64,000 nt of DNA from Herpetosiphonaceae bacterium (GTDB taxonomy: Bacteria > Chloroflexota > Chloroflexia > Chloroflexales > Kallotenuaceae). Where the stretch lies: positions 1 to 64,000 of the forward strand of contig DASUTC010000067.1 in assembly GCA_036374795.1 (NCBI GenBank), read 5' to 3'. The notes beneath the pieces are model-generated. The model saw only the letters and a list, made by a program, of their open reading frames with translations. It was not told the origin of the DNA and made no database searches. Positions within the stretch are counted from its first letter, which is position 1. Each line of letters begins with the position of its first letter. The position numbers and the translations under genes were made by a program. This document shows positions 17,244 through 28,828 of this stretch, one piece after another.

Positions 17244-17618
17244 CTATCCCCAGCCGAGATCCTGCGACTGATCAGGTGCCGCGCTGCCGCCTTCGCCGCT
17301 CATCTCTTCTTCGAGCATCTGATCGACCATCTCGTCCCAATCGTCGCCCGCCTCGTCGCCCAGCTCTTTGCCCATCTTCTTGGCCCAGCGCGCGACCGAC
17401 GCCGGATCGTTTTCGTCGAGGCCGCCCAGCGTGGACGGATCGGAGAGCGACTCAAGCCGCGCCTCCTCCGATTGCACGACGGCAAAGCGCGACACGGCCT
17501 TGCGCACATCGGCATGGCCGCAGCGCGGACAGGTCAGGCCAGCGGGCGCGCTGAAGCCGCTGACGAGCTTCTGGAAGCGACCGTTGCAGTTGGCACAGAT
17601 ATATTCGTAGATCGGCAT
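17244..17618 (-). CDS. FmdB family zinc-ribbon protein
   Basis: A 124-aa protein beginning MPIYEYICANCNGRF, the diagnostic N-terminus of the FmdB/regulatory zinc-ribbon family, with the second knuckle CPRCGH near residue 32. The C-terminal half is acidic and disordered-looking (EMVDQMLEEEMSGEGG). The family is widespread; a regulatory role was proposed for FmdB itself but is not established generally. It lies 26 bases after the pyrimidine nucleoside phosphorylase gene and about 150 bases before ftsY. Confidence 0.88.
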   Translation of the reverse strand: MPIYEYICANCNGRFQKLVSGFSAPAGLTCPRCGHADVRKAVSRFAVVQSEEARLESLSDPSTLGGLDENDPASVARWAKKMGKELGDEAGDDWDEMVDQMLEEEMSGEGGSAAPDQSQDLGWG

Positions 17619-17644
17619 TGGCTCGATACTTTCTCCGGCAGGCG

Positions 17645-18949
17645 CTAGCGCACGACCTCGTACACCAGCGGCGGCGGCGCTGGCGCATCGGCGGTCAGGT
17701 GGAACGCGGCCCGCACGCGATCGTGGACCCGCCCAACGTCCTCGATCCGGCTGGCGTGGATCGTCGCCAGCGGCGCGCCCTGCGCCACGAACTCGCCGAC
17801 CTTATGCTCCAGCACAATGCCGACGCTGTGGTCGATCGGATCGTCTTTTTTCTGCCGCCCGCCGCCCAGATCGCCAACGACGAGCCCAAGCTCCAGCGCG
17901 TCGATCCGCGCGATGTAGCCGTCATGCGGCGCGTAGACCGGCTCGACGACTGTGGCCTCAGGCAGCAGACGCGGCTCGTCGATCACGCCGACATCGCCGC
18001 CCTGGTTGGCGATGAACGCCCTGAAGACGCGCCAGGCCGCGCCGCTCTCAAGCGCCTCGCGGAGCTGCGCCTCGGCCTCGGCTGCGCTGGACGCTGTTCC
18101 GGCCAGCAGCATAAGCTGCGTGCCAAGCGCCACACACAGCTCGACGAAATCGGAGGGGCCGTGCCCATGCAGCGTCGCGATTGCCTCTTTGATCTCAAGC
18201 GCGTTGCCGATCGCGTGGCCGAGCGGCTGATCCATCGAGGTGATCACCGCCGCGACCTTGCGACCGGCGTGGCGTCCGATCGCGACCATGCGCTCCGCCA
18301 GCGAGCGCGCATCGTCCACGGTCTTCATGAACGCGCCCTGGCCCGCCTTCACGTCCAGCACGATACAGTCCGCGCCCGCCGCCAGCTTCTTGCTCATCAC
18401 GCTCGCGGCGATCAGCGGGATGCTCTCGACCGTGCCGGTCACGTCGCGCAGCGCGTAGAGCTGCTTGTCGGCGGGCGCGAGATCGGCGCTCTGCCCCGCG
18501 ATCACCAGGCCAACGTCGCGCACTGCCTGCCGAAACTCGTCGATCGACAGATCGACCCGAAAGCCGGGGATCGACTCCAGCTTGTCGAGCGTGCCGCCGG
18601 TAAAGCCCAGTCCGCGCCCCGACATCTTGGCGACGCGCAGGCCAACGGCGGCGACGAGCGGCCCTAGCACCAGGCTGGTCTTATCGCCGACGCCGCCCGT
18701 CGAGTGCTTGTCGACCGTGCTCGGCGCGACATCGTGGAGATCGAGCATATCGCCAGATCGGGCCATCGCCAGCGTCAGATCGGCTGTCTCGCGGTCGTCC
18801 ATGCCGCGCAAGAGCACCGCCATCGCCCACGCCGCCATCTGGTAATCGGGAACGTCGCCGCTGGTGTAGTGCTCGATCAGCCAGGCGATCTCCTCGCCGG
18901 TGAGCGCTCCGCCGTCGCGTTTTTTGATGATCAGGTCAACAGTATGCAT
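17645..18949 (-). CDS. pdp: Pyrimidine-nucleoside phosphorylase
   Basis: A 434-aa enzyme that phosphorolyses uridine/thymidine/deoxyuridine to base plus (deoxy)ribose-1-phosphate in nucleoside salvage. The family opening [18 protein letters not shown], the signature [20 protein letters not shown], and the phosphate-binding segment [17 protein letters not shown] are present. The length fits the Pdp/DeoA class. ATG 18949 is the first Met of the conserved domain; upstream in-frame codons lie in an intercistronic repeat. It follows nnr, separated only by that repeat. Confidence 0.94.
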   Translation of the reverse strand: MHTVDLIIKKRDGGALTGEEIAWLIEHYTSGDVPDYQMAAWAMAVLLRGMDDRETADLTLAMARSGDMLDLHDVAPSTVDKHSTGGVGDKTSLVLGPLVAAVGLRVAKMSGRGLGFTGGTLDKLESIPGFRVDLSIDEFRQAVRDVGLVIAGQSADLAPADKQLYALRDVTGTVESIPLIAASVMSKKLAAGADCIVLDVKAGQGAFMKTVDDARSLAERMVAIGRHAGRKVAAVITSMDQPLGHAIGNALEIKEAIATLHGHGPSDFVELCVALGTQLMLLAGTASSAAEAEAQLREALESGAAWRVFRAFIANQGGDVGVIDEPRLLPEATVVEPVYAPHDGYIARIDALELGLVVGDLGGGRQKKDDPIDHSVGIVLEHKVGEFVAQGAPLATIHASRIEDVGRVHDRVRAAFHLTADAPAPPPLVYEVVR

Positions 18950-18954
18950 ACATG

Positions 18955-19021
18955 TAAGAGCAAAGAACAAAGAACAGAGAAGATCGCATTTGTTCTTTGT
19001 TCCGTTGTTCTTTGTTCTCTA
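18955..19021 (-). repeat. Modular repeat, copy e, between nnr and pdp
   Basis: In gene direction it begins at the nnr TAG with AGAACAAAGAACAACGGAAC, passes through a short GC spacer, and returns as CTCTGTTCTTTGTTCTTTGC just before the pdp start. The two arms can pair over most of their length. Confidence 0.8.
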
Positions 19022-20752
19022 ACTATTCCGCAACTCGCCGATGACGCGCGGCAGCCGCAGGAGCAGATCCCCTGCCACCGCGCCCGCCTCGCCGATCTCA
19101 CGGCGAACGAGCTGGCCTGCCTGGGCATGGAGGAAGACGCCAAGCCGCGCCGCGTCGAATGCCTCGACGCCCTGCGCGATCAGGCCGCCGATCACGCCCG
19201 CCAGCACGTCGCCGGTGCCTGCGGTTGCCAGCGCCGGATTGCCAGCCGGGCCGATGCTGGTCTTGCCGTCGGGCGCTGCGATCACTGTCTCCGCGCCTTT
19301 GAGCACGACGATCTGCTGCCACTCCTGGGCCGCCCGCAGCGCCGCGCCCGCGCGATCGGCGTTGACCTCGCCCGGATTCTCAAGCTTGAGCAGACGGGCC
19401 ATCTCGCCAGGATGCGGCGTGAGCACCAGCCGCCCGGCGGGCACTTTCGTCCACCACTCGTCGATCTCGCTGAGCAGATTCAAGCCATCGGCGTCCAGCA
19501 CCAGCGGCGGTAGCTCAACCTCGCCAGGCTTCTGCTCCTCGGCCTTTGTCTCGGTGCTCTCGGCGGCAGGGGTGGCGCGGCGGAATCCAACGCTGCCGCC
19601 GGTCTTGCGGGCGCGCTCCGCTACCACGGGTGCGGCGGCCTTCAAGAAGCCGACGCCGCCCGCCGTTTTCGATGCCTCGATCTTGAGCAGCCGCTCTAAA
19701 AACTTTCTGGTTTCTTCCTCGCGGCCCAGGCCCGGCCCGACCACCAGCGCTTTGTAGCCCTCAAGGTTTTGCAGCACTTCCTGAGCTGCGCTTGCGCCGA
19801 GCACGCCCCAATCCTCTTCGGGCAGCGGCAGGAAGGTCGCCTCGTGCAGCGAGGCTGCCAGCGCGCCAAAGATCGAGCGACCGCACGCCAGAGTTGCCAG
19901 CCCGACGCCAGCCCGCAGCGCGCCGCTGGTGGTCAGAAACGCCGCGCCGGGGTAGCGCCCGGCTCCGGCCACAACCATCACTTTGCCGAAGGTGCCCTTA
20001 TGTGAGTCTGCCGGACGTGCAGGAAGCAGGGCGCGTAGCGCCTGTGGATTAAGCGACTCCGCCATTCTTGTCTCCTCGTGTGTATCAGGTAGGCCAATCG
20101 GCACGCAGGTGACATCGCCCGAATAGCGACGCCCCGGCTCGCGTAGATGCCCGTGTTTACGAATCCCGGTCGCGATCGTGACATCCGCCATCAGCGCATG
20201 GCCCATCACCGCGCCGCTATCGGCGTTGATGCCGGTCGGCACGTCGATCGCCACCACCAGCGGCGAGCTGCCGGACCGCGCGGCACGCACGCCGTTGATC
20301 GTCTCGACCATCTGCGCGACGGGCGGCTCCAGCGGTCGATCGACGCCCATGCCGAGCAGCGCATCCACGACCGCCGCCGCGCGCTGCGCTGCCTGCCGCA
20401 GCGATTGCCCCCCGTGGTCGGCCTGCGCTTGCAGCTCAGGAATGCCGCGCTCACGGCAGGCACGCCACGGCTGATCGTCGGCGCGCTCCCGGCGCTTCCA
20501 GATGTACAGCGCGACTTTCGCGCCCGCGTCGTGGAGATAGCGCGCAGCAACCAGCCCGTCGCCGCCGTTGTTGCCCGGCCCGACCAGCACCAGGATGCGC
20601 GCGTCGCGTACCGCTTCGAGCCGCCGCATGACCTCCTGGGCCACGCCGCGCCCGGCTCGTTCCATCAGCTCGGCCCAGCTTACGCCGCCGGCGACCGCTG
20701 CGGCTTCGAGCTGTCGTGTTTCTTCAACCGAAGCAACGGTGATGTTCTGCAT
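19019..20752 (-). CDS. nnr: Bifunctional NAD(P)H-hydrate epimerase / ADP-dependent NAD(P)H-hydrate dehydratase
   Basis: A 577-aa repair enzyme. The N-terminal YjeF_N domain (VGPGNNGGDGLVAARYL near residue 55, VDALLGMGVDRPL) epimerises damaged NAD(P)HX. The C-terminal carbohydrate-kinase-like domain (KGTFGKVMVVAGAGRYPGAA, VLTPHPGEMARLL, GTGDVLAGVIGGLIAQG) dehydrates it with ADP. Between about residues 355 and 410 there is an extra linker containing two related segments, KTAGGVGFLKAAAP and KTGGSVGFRRATPA, then a Glu/Lys-rich stretch; homologues normally lack this. No Shine-Dalgarno site is visible before ATG 20752. The stop codon is the first triplet of repeat copy e. Confidence 0.93.
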   Translation of the reverse strand: MQNITVASVEETRQLEAAAVAGGVSWAELMERAGRGVAQEVMRRLEAVRDARILVLVGPGNNGGDGLVAARYLHDAGAKVALYIWKRRERADDQPWRACRERGIPELQAQADHGGQSLRQAAQRAAAVVDALLGMGVDRPLEPPVAQMVETINGVRAARSGSSPLVVAIDVPTGINADSGAVMGHALMADVTIATGIRKHGHLREPGRRYSGDVTCVPIGLPDTHEETRMAESLNPQALRALLPARPADSHKGTFGKVMVVAGAGRYPGAAFLTTSGALRAGVGLATLACGRSIFGALAASLHEATFLPLPEEDWGVLGASAAQEVLQNLEGYKALVVGPGLGREEETRKFLERLLKIEASKTAGGVGFLKAAAPVVAERARKTGGSVGFRRATPAAESTETKAEEQKPGEVELPPLVLDADGLNLLSEIDEWWTKVPAGRLVLTPHPGEMARLLKLENPGEVNADRAGAALRAAQEWQQIVVLKGAETVIAAPDGKTSIGPAGNPALATAGTGDVLAGVIGGLIAQGVEAFDAARLGVFLHAQAGQLVRREIGEAGAVAGDLLLRLPRVIGELRNS

Positions 20753-20817
20753 AGTTGCGCGTCAAAAAAATACTCTGTAGCCCATTCTACCACAGCCCGA
20801 TCAACACAACTTTAACA

Positions 20818-20985
20818 GGAAAACAAAGAACAACGGAGAAGAACACAGGAGCAGAGGGAGAACCGAGAACCAGGCACCGCACACAGATGTGCCCCCTCTC
20901 CTATGCCAGGAGAGAGGGCGGGCGACAGACCGGGTGCGGCCATCGCCAGGCGCAGCGCAGGCCGGGGATGTGGGGTGGCCGCACA
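20818..20985 (-). repeat. Modular repeat, copy f, with adjacent GC-rich core
   Basis: The A part (20818-20874) contains AACAAAGAACAACGGAGAAG and AGAACCGAGAACCAGG. It is followed by a GC-rich palindromic part (CCCTCTCCTATGCCAGGAGA, then GACCGGGTGCGGCC and GGCCGGGGATGTGG). It fills the spacer between the nnr and queA-like genes. Confidence 0.6.
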
Positions 20986-21007
20986 ATGCTTGTGTTTGCC
21001 TGGTGCG

Positions 21008-22129
21008 CTACGGCAGGATCAGATGCAGATCGCCGAACTCGTGCCACAAGTATCCCTCGCGCAGCGCCTCGGCGTATGTCACCTGTAAATGCTCGATCCC
21101 GGCCAGCGCTTCGAGCATTGCCAGATGGGTCGCGCGCGGCTCGTGCAGCCCGGTCAGCAGCCCGTTGATCGCGCGAATGCCCCGCTCCGGCGTGATGATC
21201 TCGCGGGTCCAGCCCTCGCCGGGATGCGTCACGCCGTCGACGTCGGTTACGGTTTCAAGCGCTCGTACCACCGTCGTTCCTACCGCGATGACGCGCCTGC
21301 CCAGGGCGCGCGCGCTATTGACGGCGCGGGCTGTCTCGACCGGCACCCGATAAAATTCCTCGTAGGGCGGCTCGTGATCTTCCAGGCTGGCAACGCCCGT
21401 GTGCAGCAGCAGCGGCACGATCTGCACGCCGCGAGCCACAAGCCGCGTCAGCAGCTCCGGCGTAAAGGCCCTGCCCGCCGAGGGCATCTCGGCGCTGCCG
21501 ACCTCGGTCGCGTACACCGTCTGATAGTACTCGGTCGGCCAGTCCTGATTGACGTAACCGTAGCGGATCGGGAAGCCGTAGCGCTCAAGGTACGTATGCA
21601 GCGGACCGGGCAGATTCAGCGTCGCGATCCAGAGCCGTGTCGGGCCGCCGCGATATGCCGTGCGGTCGCTCAGGTACGGCATGTGCAGCGTTGCGGTCGC
21701 GCCGTTGGGCAGCGCGAGCGTCTCGCCAGCGCTCGCATCGTAGAACGCGACGGTCGCGTTGTCGGCGGGCAGCCGCACCTCGACGATCCACAGATCGGCG
21801 GGCAGATGCGTCGAGAGATGGAGCTCGACCGCCGTGCCATCCGCGCGGCGCGCATCGATCGCCGCGTTCATCGTGCCGCTGGTGTTGATCGCCAGCACGT
21901 CGCCTGCGTGCAGGAAGCGCGGCAGATCACGGAACTGCGTGTGTATGACGCGATCGTCGGCGTGGTACGATACCATCAGTCGCACCTCGTCGCGGGCCAG
22001 ACCGCGCGCCTCAGGCGGCGCGCTGGCCTCAAGCTCCGGCGGCAAGGAAAAATCCAGGCCGCCGACGTTCGGGATCGCCGAGGTGGACAGTCGTCGCAGG
22101 ACCTCGTTCTTGCTCGACACGGCCATCAT
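21008..22129 (-). CDS. QueA-like S-adenosylmethionine:tRNA ribosyltransferase-isomerase
   Basis: A 373-aa protein of the QueA family, which transfers and isomerises the ribosyl moiety of SAM onto preQ1 in tRNA to form epoxyqueuosine. The fold-defining order is present: FSLPPELEASAPPEARGLAR, a FRDLPRFLHAGDVLAINTSG segment, LHTGVASLEDHEPPYEEFYRV, and GRRVIAVGTTVVRALE near the end. It departs from canonical QueA around the N-terminal PxR..SRL block, so it may be a divergent paralogue rather than QueA itself. ATG 22129 overlaps the SDR stop as ATGA. A tgt gene lies about 2 kb away on the other strand. Confidence 0.82.
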   Translation of the reverse strand: MMAVSSKNEVLRRLSTSAIPNVGGLDFSLPPELEASAPPEARGLARDEVRLMVSYHADDRVIHTQFRDLPRFLHAGDVLAINTSGTMNAAIDARRADGTAVELHLSTHLPADLWIVEVRLPADNATVAFYDASAGETLALPNGATATLHMPYLSDRTAYRGGPTRLWIATLNLPGPLHTYLERYGFPIRYGYVNQDWPTEYYQTVYATEVGSAEMPSAGRAFTPELLTRLVARGVQIVPLLLHTGVASLEDHEPPYEEFYRVPVETARAVNSARALGRRVIAVGTTVVRALETVTDVDGVTHPGEGWTREIITPERGIRAINGLLTGLHEPRATHLAMLEALAGIEHLQVTYAEALREGYLWHEFGDLHLILP

Positions 22130-22836
22130 GCGGCCACCTCCTCCGCCAGCGCCCGCGCGGCGTAGCGTCCGCTCGGCTGCGCGCCCTCCAGCAGCGCGAT
22201 CAGACCGGGCACGCTTGTCTCCGGCAGCGGTCGATCGCTGATGTCCTCGCCCGGAAACGCATCCTGATGCATCTGCGTGCGCATATCGCCCGGATCGACC
22301 CAGTAGATGCGTAGCGCTGGGTTTTCGGCAGCCAGGATCGCCGAGAGCTGCTCCAGCGCGGCCTTGCTCGATCCGTAGCCACCCCAGCCAGCATACGGCT
22401 CGACCGCCGCGTCGCTGGTGATGTTGATGATCCGCGCGTCCGGCTTCAGCGTCGGCTGCACAGCCTGAAGGATACCCAGCGGCGCGATCACGTTGGCACG
22501 ATAGACCTGCTCCAGCACGTCGAGCGGATAGCTCAACAGCTCAGGCTGCGGGCTGGGGCCAAGGATGCCCGCGTTGTTGACGACCGCATCCAGCCCGCCA
22601 AGCGATTGGGCGGCGGCGGCCAGTGTCTGGCGGTGAGCCGGATCGGTGACATCGCCGGGCAGCGCGATCACCTGCGTATGGGCGGCAAGCTCGGCGCGCG
22701 CGGCTTCGAGCGTCTCGGCTCCCCGCGCATCGAGGATGAGAGTCCAGCCACGCCGTGCCAGCTCGCGGGCGAGTGCCAAACCAAGACCGCGCGACGCGCC
22801 AGTGATCAAAATCGTGCGAGAGTTTTGCGAAGTCAT
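22126..22836 (-). CDS. Short-chain dehydrogenase/reductase
   Basis: A 236-aa classical SDR: cofactor motif TGASRGLG at residues 13-20, NNAG in DAVVNNAGILG, a Ser in the NITSD segment, and the catalytic YGSSK. Substrate unknown. It is translationally coupled to the queA-like gene (ATGA), so a linked function in nucleoside or pteridine chemistry is possible but unproven. The upstream region has a TATAGT -10 on the minus strand without a clear -35. Confidence 0.88.
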   Translation of the reverse strand: MTSQNSRTILITGASRGLGLALARELARRGWTLILDARGAETLEAARAELAAHTQVIALPGDVTDPAHRQTLAAAAQSLGGLDAVVNNAGILGPSPQPELLSYPLDVLEQVYRANVIAPLGILQAVQPTLKPDARIINITSDAAVEPYAGWGGYGSSKAALEQLSAILAAENPALRIYWVDPGDMRTQMHQDAFPGEDISDRPLPETSVPGLIALLEGAQPSGRYAARALAEEVAA

Positions 22837-23077
22837 CGGGGTTCCCTCCGTCTATCAAAAGGATCTGTGATCGTCTTGCTGATTCGACTATACGCCGCCG
22901 CGCCGCGCGCCACATTAGGCGATTGGTCGGTCTGCTGCTCGTCAAACCGTCCAGGCTGCGCGCCTGTCCTTCTGGACAGTGGGTGGAATGCGTGGGCGGC
23001 TCAACGGCGGGATCGCGGCTGGCATGTAGATTGAGGCCGGATGGCGGCGCATGGCGCTTGAGCGCGAGGAAGGCTGC

Positions 23078-25305
<2,228 letters not shown>

Positions 25306-25308
25306 GCG

Positions 25309-26667
25309 ATGCTGAAAACCGAGCGTACGGCGACACATTCGGTAGCGGCGAAACGTCCAGAGCGTCTGGCCTGGGCAATTCTGCTGTGTTCGTTCGCGCT
25401 CTTTTGTTTCATTTCTACCTCAAGCGGATTGTACATCTATCGCTGGTGGTCGCAGCCGACGATCGGTGTGCTGACGGCCAGCGTCGTGCAGCCGCTTGCC
25501 GTTCAGGTCCAGCCCGCCGGGCTGGTCCAGCCGGTGGTGCTGCAAGATGGGCGGCTCAACCAGGGCGATCGGGTGATCGTGCGCCAGGAGGCCACGCCCG
25601 GCCTCGCGACGACGCTCCGCTTCGACTCGGCGACGATCGGGCTGTGGGCTGGGACGACCCTCCAAATCGGGCGCTTCGGCCAGGAGTGGAACGATCCCGC
25701 GCACGCACGCTTTCGCCTTGAGAGCGGCCAGATGATGGTCGATTTGACCGGCGATGACGTGCAGCTTCAGATCGAAACCAGTGTGTCGCGTACGCCGGTG
25801 GTGCTGCAAAGCCCTGGACGCTACCGCATTCGCATTCTGAACGAAAGCACGCCGACGGTGGCGACCGCCGAACGACCGGAGCAGCCGCTCCTGGAAGTGG
25901 CGACCGAGCGCGGCGCTGCCGCTGTCGGCAAGACCGTGATCGATCGCGGGTTTCGGCTGCTGCAAACCGTCGATGGGCAGCAGGACTTGAAGCTGACCAG
26001 CTGGGATCTGCTGCGCGACGGCAGCTTCCAGCAGCTTGTGGACTCGGTCTTTGGCAGCTCGCCGACCGATCCGCTGCCGTGGATCTATACGGTCAAGCCG
26101 ACCGCCGAGGGCGCTGCCGATAGCGGGCTGGTGATTCCGGCTCAGGATTGCGCCAACTCGCTGGAGCGCAAGGATTGCCAGTTGCCCTATGTGCGTCTGG
26201 TGCGGCGCGGCGGCAACGATAAAGGCTTTCTCACCGCGATTGCGCAGCAGGTCGATGCGGATGTCGCCTCGTACCAGCACCTGCGTCTGAAAGCCGATGT
26301 CAAGATCGTGCATCAATCGCTCAGCAAGGCAGGCCAGACCGGGACCGAGTGCCCGCTGCTGATCCGGGTGGTCTATACCAATCATATCGCGGCAAATTTA
26401 CATAAGGATTTTTGCTTCTGGGCTTTTGAATATCAGAACCAGAATGGCGTCGTCTCCAACGAGCCGCAGATCGAGACGACGCAGCTTGCGCCCAATACGT
26501 GGCGCTCGCTCGACATCGACCTGAAGCAGGAGCTAGAGCGGCTGGTCGAGGTGCAAGAGATCTCGTTTCAGGCCAACGGCCATGATTACGAGTCGCAGGT
26601 GCGCGGCGCGCGGCTGGTGGGCGAGGGCCTGGCCGACCTCAACGCGCCGGAGAACGCGCCAAAATAA
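25309..26667 (+). CDS. Membrane-anchored extracytoplasmic protein of unknown function
   Basis: A 452-aa protein with one N-terminal membrane helix (residues about 20-45, ending SSGLYIYRWW) and a large extracytoplasmic part. Residues about 85-210 have the feel of a FecR-like beta domain (a repeated TLRFDSATIGLWAGTTLQIG pattern followed by RFRLESGQMMVDLTG). The C-terminal part may be a carbohydrate-binding-like beta sandwich (LRLKADVKIVHQSL). I do not assign a function. It starts three bases after tgt and is probably co-transcribed, although a shared role with tRNA modification is not obvious. Confidence 0.6.
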   Translation: MLKTERTATHSVAAKRPERLAWAILLCSFALFCFISTSSGLYIYRWWSQPTIGVLTASVVQPLAVQVQPAGLVQPVVLQDGRLNQGDRVIVRQEATPGLATTLRFDSATIGLWAGTTLQIGRFGQEWNDPAHARFRLESGQMMVDLTGDDVQLQIETSVSRTPVVLQSPGRYRIRILNESTPTVATAERPEQPLLEVATERGAAAVGKTVIDRGFRLLQTVDGQQDLKLTSWDLLRDGSFQQLVDSVFGSSPTDPLPWIYTVKPTAEGAADSGLVIPAQDCANSLERKDCQLPYVRLVRRGGNDKGFLTAIAQQVDADVASYQHLRLKADVKIVHQSLSKAGQTGTECPLLIRVVYTNHIAANLHKDFCFWAFEYQNQNGVVSNEPQIETTQLAPNTWRSLDIDLKQELERLVEVQEISFQANGHDYESQVRGARLVGEGLADLNAPENAPK

Positions 26668-26849
26668 CATAACCAACTGAGGGTATGGGACTTGGTAGGT
26701 CTTGTAGCCCGCGACAACATCGCAATACCAGGCAAGAGCGTGCTGGTTGTCGTCCTGTATGAGGCGTGAGCTTGCGGTGCCGTAACGAAGCCGCATGTTG
26801 CAACGTTTAGCCTTATAAGTTCGGCTCATCACACGCAGGAGGATCATTC

Positions 26850-28214
26850 GTGAAAAAGATTTGTGTCGTCGGCACCGGCTATGTTGGTCTGGTGACTGGC
26901 GTATGTTTTGCAGATTTGGGCAATGATGTTACATGTATCGAGATCGATCAGCGCAAGCTCGACATGCTCCGCTCCGGCAAATCGCCGATCTACGAGCCGG
27001 GCCTTGAAGAGCTGCTTAAGCGTAATCTCGACGCGGGCCGCCTGCGCTTTACCGATAACTATGACCTGGGTGTGCCCGAAGCCGATTTTGTGTTTATTAC
27101 CGTGGGCACGCCGATGGGTGACAATGGCGCGGCTGATCTGGGCTATGTCGAGACGGCGGCCAAATCGATCGGCAGGGCGATGCGCAGGCGGACGATTATT
27201 ATCGATAAATCGACGGTGCCGGTCGGAACCGGCGACTGGGTGACGGATCTGATCGCGCAGGAGGCGCACGGCATTGCGTTCGCAGTCGTGTCGAATCCTG
27301 AGTTTTTGCGCGAGGGCTCGGCGGTCAACGACTTCAACAAGCCCGACCGGATCGTGCTTGGCTCGCTCGACCGCGAGGCCGCCGAGAAAGTGGCCGAGCT
27401 GCACGCGCCGCTGGATGCGCCCGTCATCATCACCGATCTGCGCACCGCCGAGATGATCAAGTATGCGTCCAACGCCTTTCTTGCGACGCGCATCAGCTTC
27501 ATCAACGAGATCGCGTCGATCTGCGAGCAACTGGGCGCGGATGTTAAGGAAGTGGCGCGCGGCATGGGCGCGGATAAGCGCATCGGCCCGCACTTCCTCG
27601 ATGCCGGGATCGGCTACGGCGGCTCGTGCTTCCCCAAGGACGTGCTCGCGCTGCACCACATGGCGGCGTCGGCGGGCTGCCACCCGCAGCTGCTCCAGGC
27701 GGTGATGGACATCAACGCCGACGCGCGCCGGTCGTTCGTCAAGAAGCTGGAAGATGTGCTGGGCGATGTGAAGGACAAGACGATCGGCGTGCTGGGTCTG
27801 TCGTTCAAGCCCAACACCGACGACATGCGCGAGGCGGCGTCGCTCACGGTGATCCAGTCGCTGATCGAGCGCGGCGCGCATATTCGGGCGTACGACCCGG
27901 TGGCGATGCATGTTGCCGAGACGTATATGCCCGATGTGCTCTACTGCGCAACGGCGTACGATGTCGCCAAGCACGCCGACGCGCTGCTGGTCGTCACCGA
28001 GTGGAACGAGTTCAAGCAGCTCGACTTCGATAAGATTAAGCGGCTGATGAACCAACCGATCGTGCTGGATGGCCGCAACATCTACGATCCGGATGACATG
28101 CAGGAGCGCGGCTTTATCTATCGTGGCATTGGTCGCGGCGTGCCTCGTCCGCAGCGCGCTGCCAACGACTCGAACGGTGAGGTCAGCCCGGAAGTGCTGG
28201 AAGCGTCGATGTAG
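26850..28214 (+). CDS. ugd: UDP-glucose 6-dehydrogenase
   Basis: A 454-aa cytosolic enzyme that oxidises UDP-glucose to UDP-glucuronate for surface polysaccharides. The Rossmann motif [19 protein letters not shown] opens the protein, [10 protein letters not shown] follows, and the catalytic cysteine lies in [10 protein letters not shown]. The C-terminal domain has [16 protein letters not shown]. The start is GTG 26850 with AGGAGG seven bases upstream. The preceding 26668-26849 region holds no other gene. It is followed by a strong hairpin. Confidence 0.96.
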   Translation: MKKICVVGTGYVGLVTGVCFADLGNDVTCIEIDQRKLDMLRSGKSPIYEPGLEELLKRNLDAGRLRFTDNYDLGVPEADFVFITVGTPMGDNGAADLGYVETAAKSIGRAMRRRTIIIDKSTVPVGTGDWVTDLIAQEAHGIAFAVVSNPEFLREGSAVNDFNKPDRIVLGSLDREAAEKVAELHAPLDAPVIITDLRTAEMIKYASNAFLATRISFINEIASICEQLGADVKEVARGMGADKRIGPHFLDAGIGYGGSCFPKDVLALHHMAASAGCHPQLLQAVMDINADARRSFVKKLEDVLGDVKDKTIGVLGLSFKPNTDDMREAASLTVIQSLIERGAHIRAYDPVAMHVAETYMPDVLYCATAYDVAKHADALLVVTEWNEFKQLDFDKIKRLMNQPIVLDGRNIYDPDDMQERGFIYRGIGRGVPRPQRAANDSNGEVSPEVLEASM

Positions 28215-28248
28215 CGTTTCACAGGCGAGGACGACGTGAGTGAGCATA

Positions 28249-28273
28249 GGGGTAGTCCGCTGCGGGCTACCCC
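28249..28273 (+). terminator. Hairpin after ugd
   Basis: The stem GGGGTAGTCCG / CGGGCTACCCC (one G-U pair) has a very short loop and is followed by ATGTTG, without a full U-tract. It separates ugd from acpS and probably acts as a weak terminator or 3'-end stabiliser. Confidence 0.5.
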
Positions 28274-28301
28274 ATGTTGATCGCCCGCTTTCAGGAGGCG
28301 T

Positions 28302-28718
28302 ATGCTATACACGGGTGTGGACATCGTCGAGGTGACGCGGATTGAGCTGGCCGTTCGCCGCTGGGGCGAGCGCTTTCTGGCTCGCGTGTTCACGCCCGGC
28401 GAGCGGCACGACAGCGGCGATCGGATTCGCTCGCTCGCGGCGCGCTGGGCGGCCAAGGAGGCGGCGTCGAAGGCGCTGGGCATCGGGTTGCAGGGCGTCG
28501 GCGCTGCGGCAACCGTGGGCAGCGGCAACGCGGTGCGCTGGCTGGATCTTGAGGTGCGGCGCGCTTCCACAGGCCAGCCGACGCTGGTGCTGCACGGCAG
28601 CGCCGCCGAGCGTGCTCAGTCGCTTGGCTGGCGCTCGATCGCGCTCTCGCTCTCGCATGGTCACGATTATGCGATTGCGCTGGTCGTCGCGCAGGGCGCG
28701 CCGAGCTCCGAGCTCTGA
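28302..28718 (+). CDS. acpS: Holo-[acyl-carrier-protein] synthase
   Basis: A 138-aa 4'-phosphopantetheinyl transferase that activates acyl carrier protein. The AcpS signature GVDIVEVTRIE (residues 5-15, metal-binding Asp) and the FTPGER ... ARWAAKEAASKALG block (second acidic ligand) are intact, and SLSHGHDYAIA closes the fold. AGGAGG lies just upstream of ATG 28302. The stop codon is embedded at the start of repeat copy g. Confidence 0.94.
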   Translation: MLYTGVDIVEVTRIELAVRRWGERFLARVFTPGERHDSGDRIRSLAARWAAKEAASKALGIGLQGVGAAATVGSGNAVRWLDLEVRRASTGQPTLVLHGSAAERAQSLGWRSIALSLSHGHDYAIALVVAQGAPSSEL

Positions 28719-28807
28719 GTTCAAAGTTTCAAGTTTCAAGTTTCAAGTTCAACGTTTCAAGTTCTCTGCTCTTTGCTCTTCGTTTGGTTCTTGGTTCTTG
28801 GTTCTAA
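28716..28807 (+). repeat. Modular repeat, copy g
   Basis: It begins at the acpS TGA with GTTCAAAGTTTCAAG, repeats TTTCAAG four more times, then continues CTCTGCTCTTTGCTC and three GGTTCTT units. It ends nine bases before the AGGAGAGG site of the next gene. Confidence 0.85.
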
Positions 28808-28828
28808 GCTGTAAGGAGAGGGGAAGCT

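Noticed and set aside
26844-28247. A 467-codon minus-strand frame opposite ugd
   Set aside because: It is the mirror of a conserved gene and shows the usual Arg/His/Leu bias of antisense frames.
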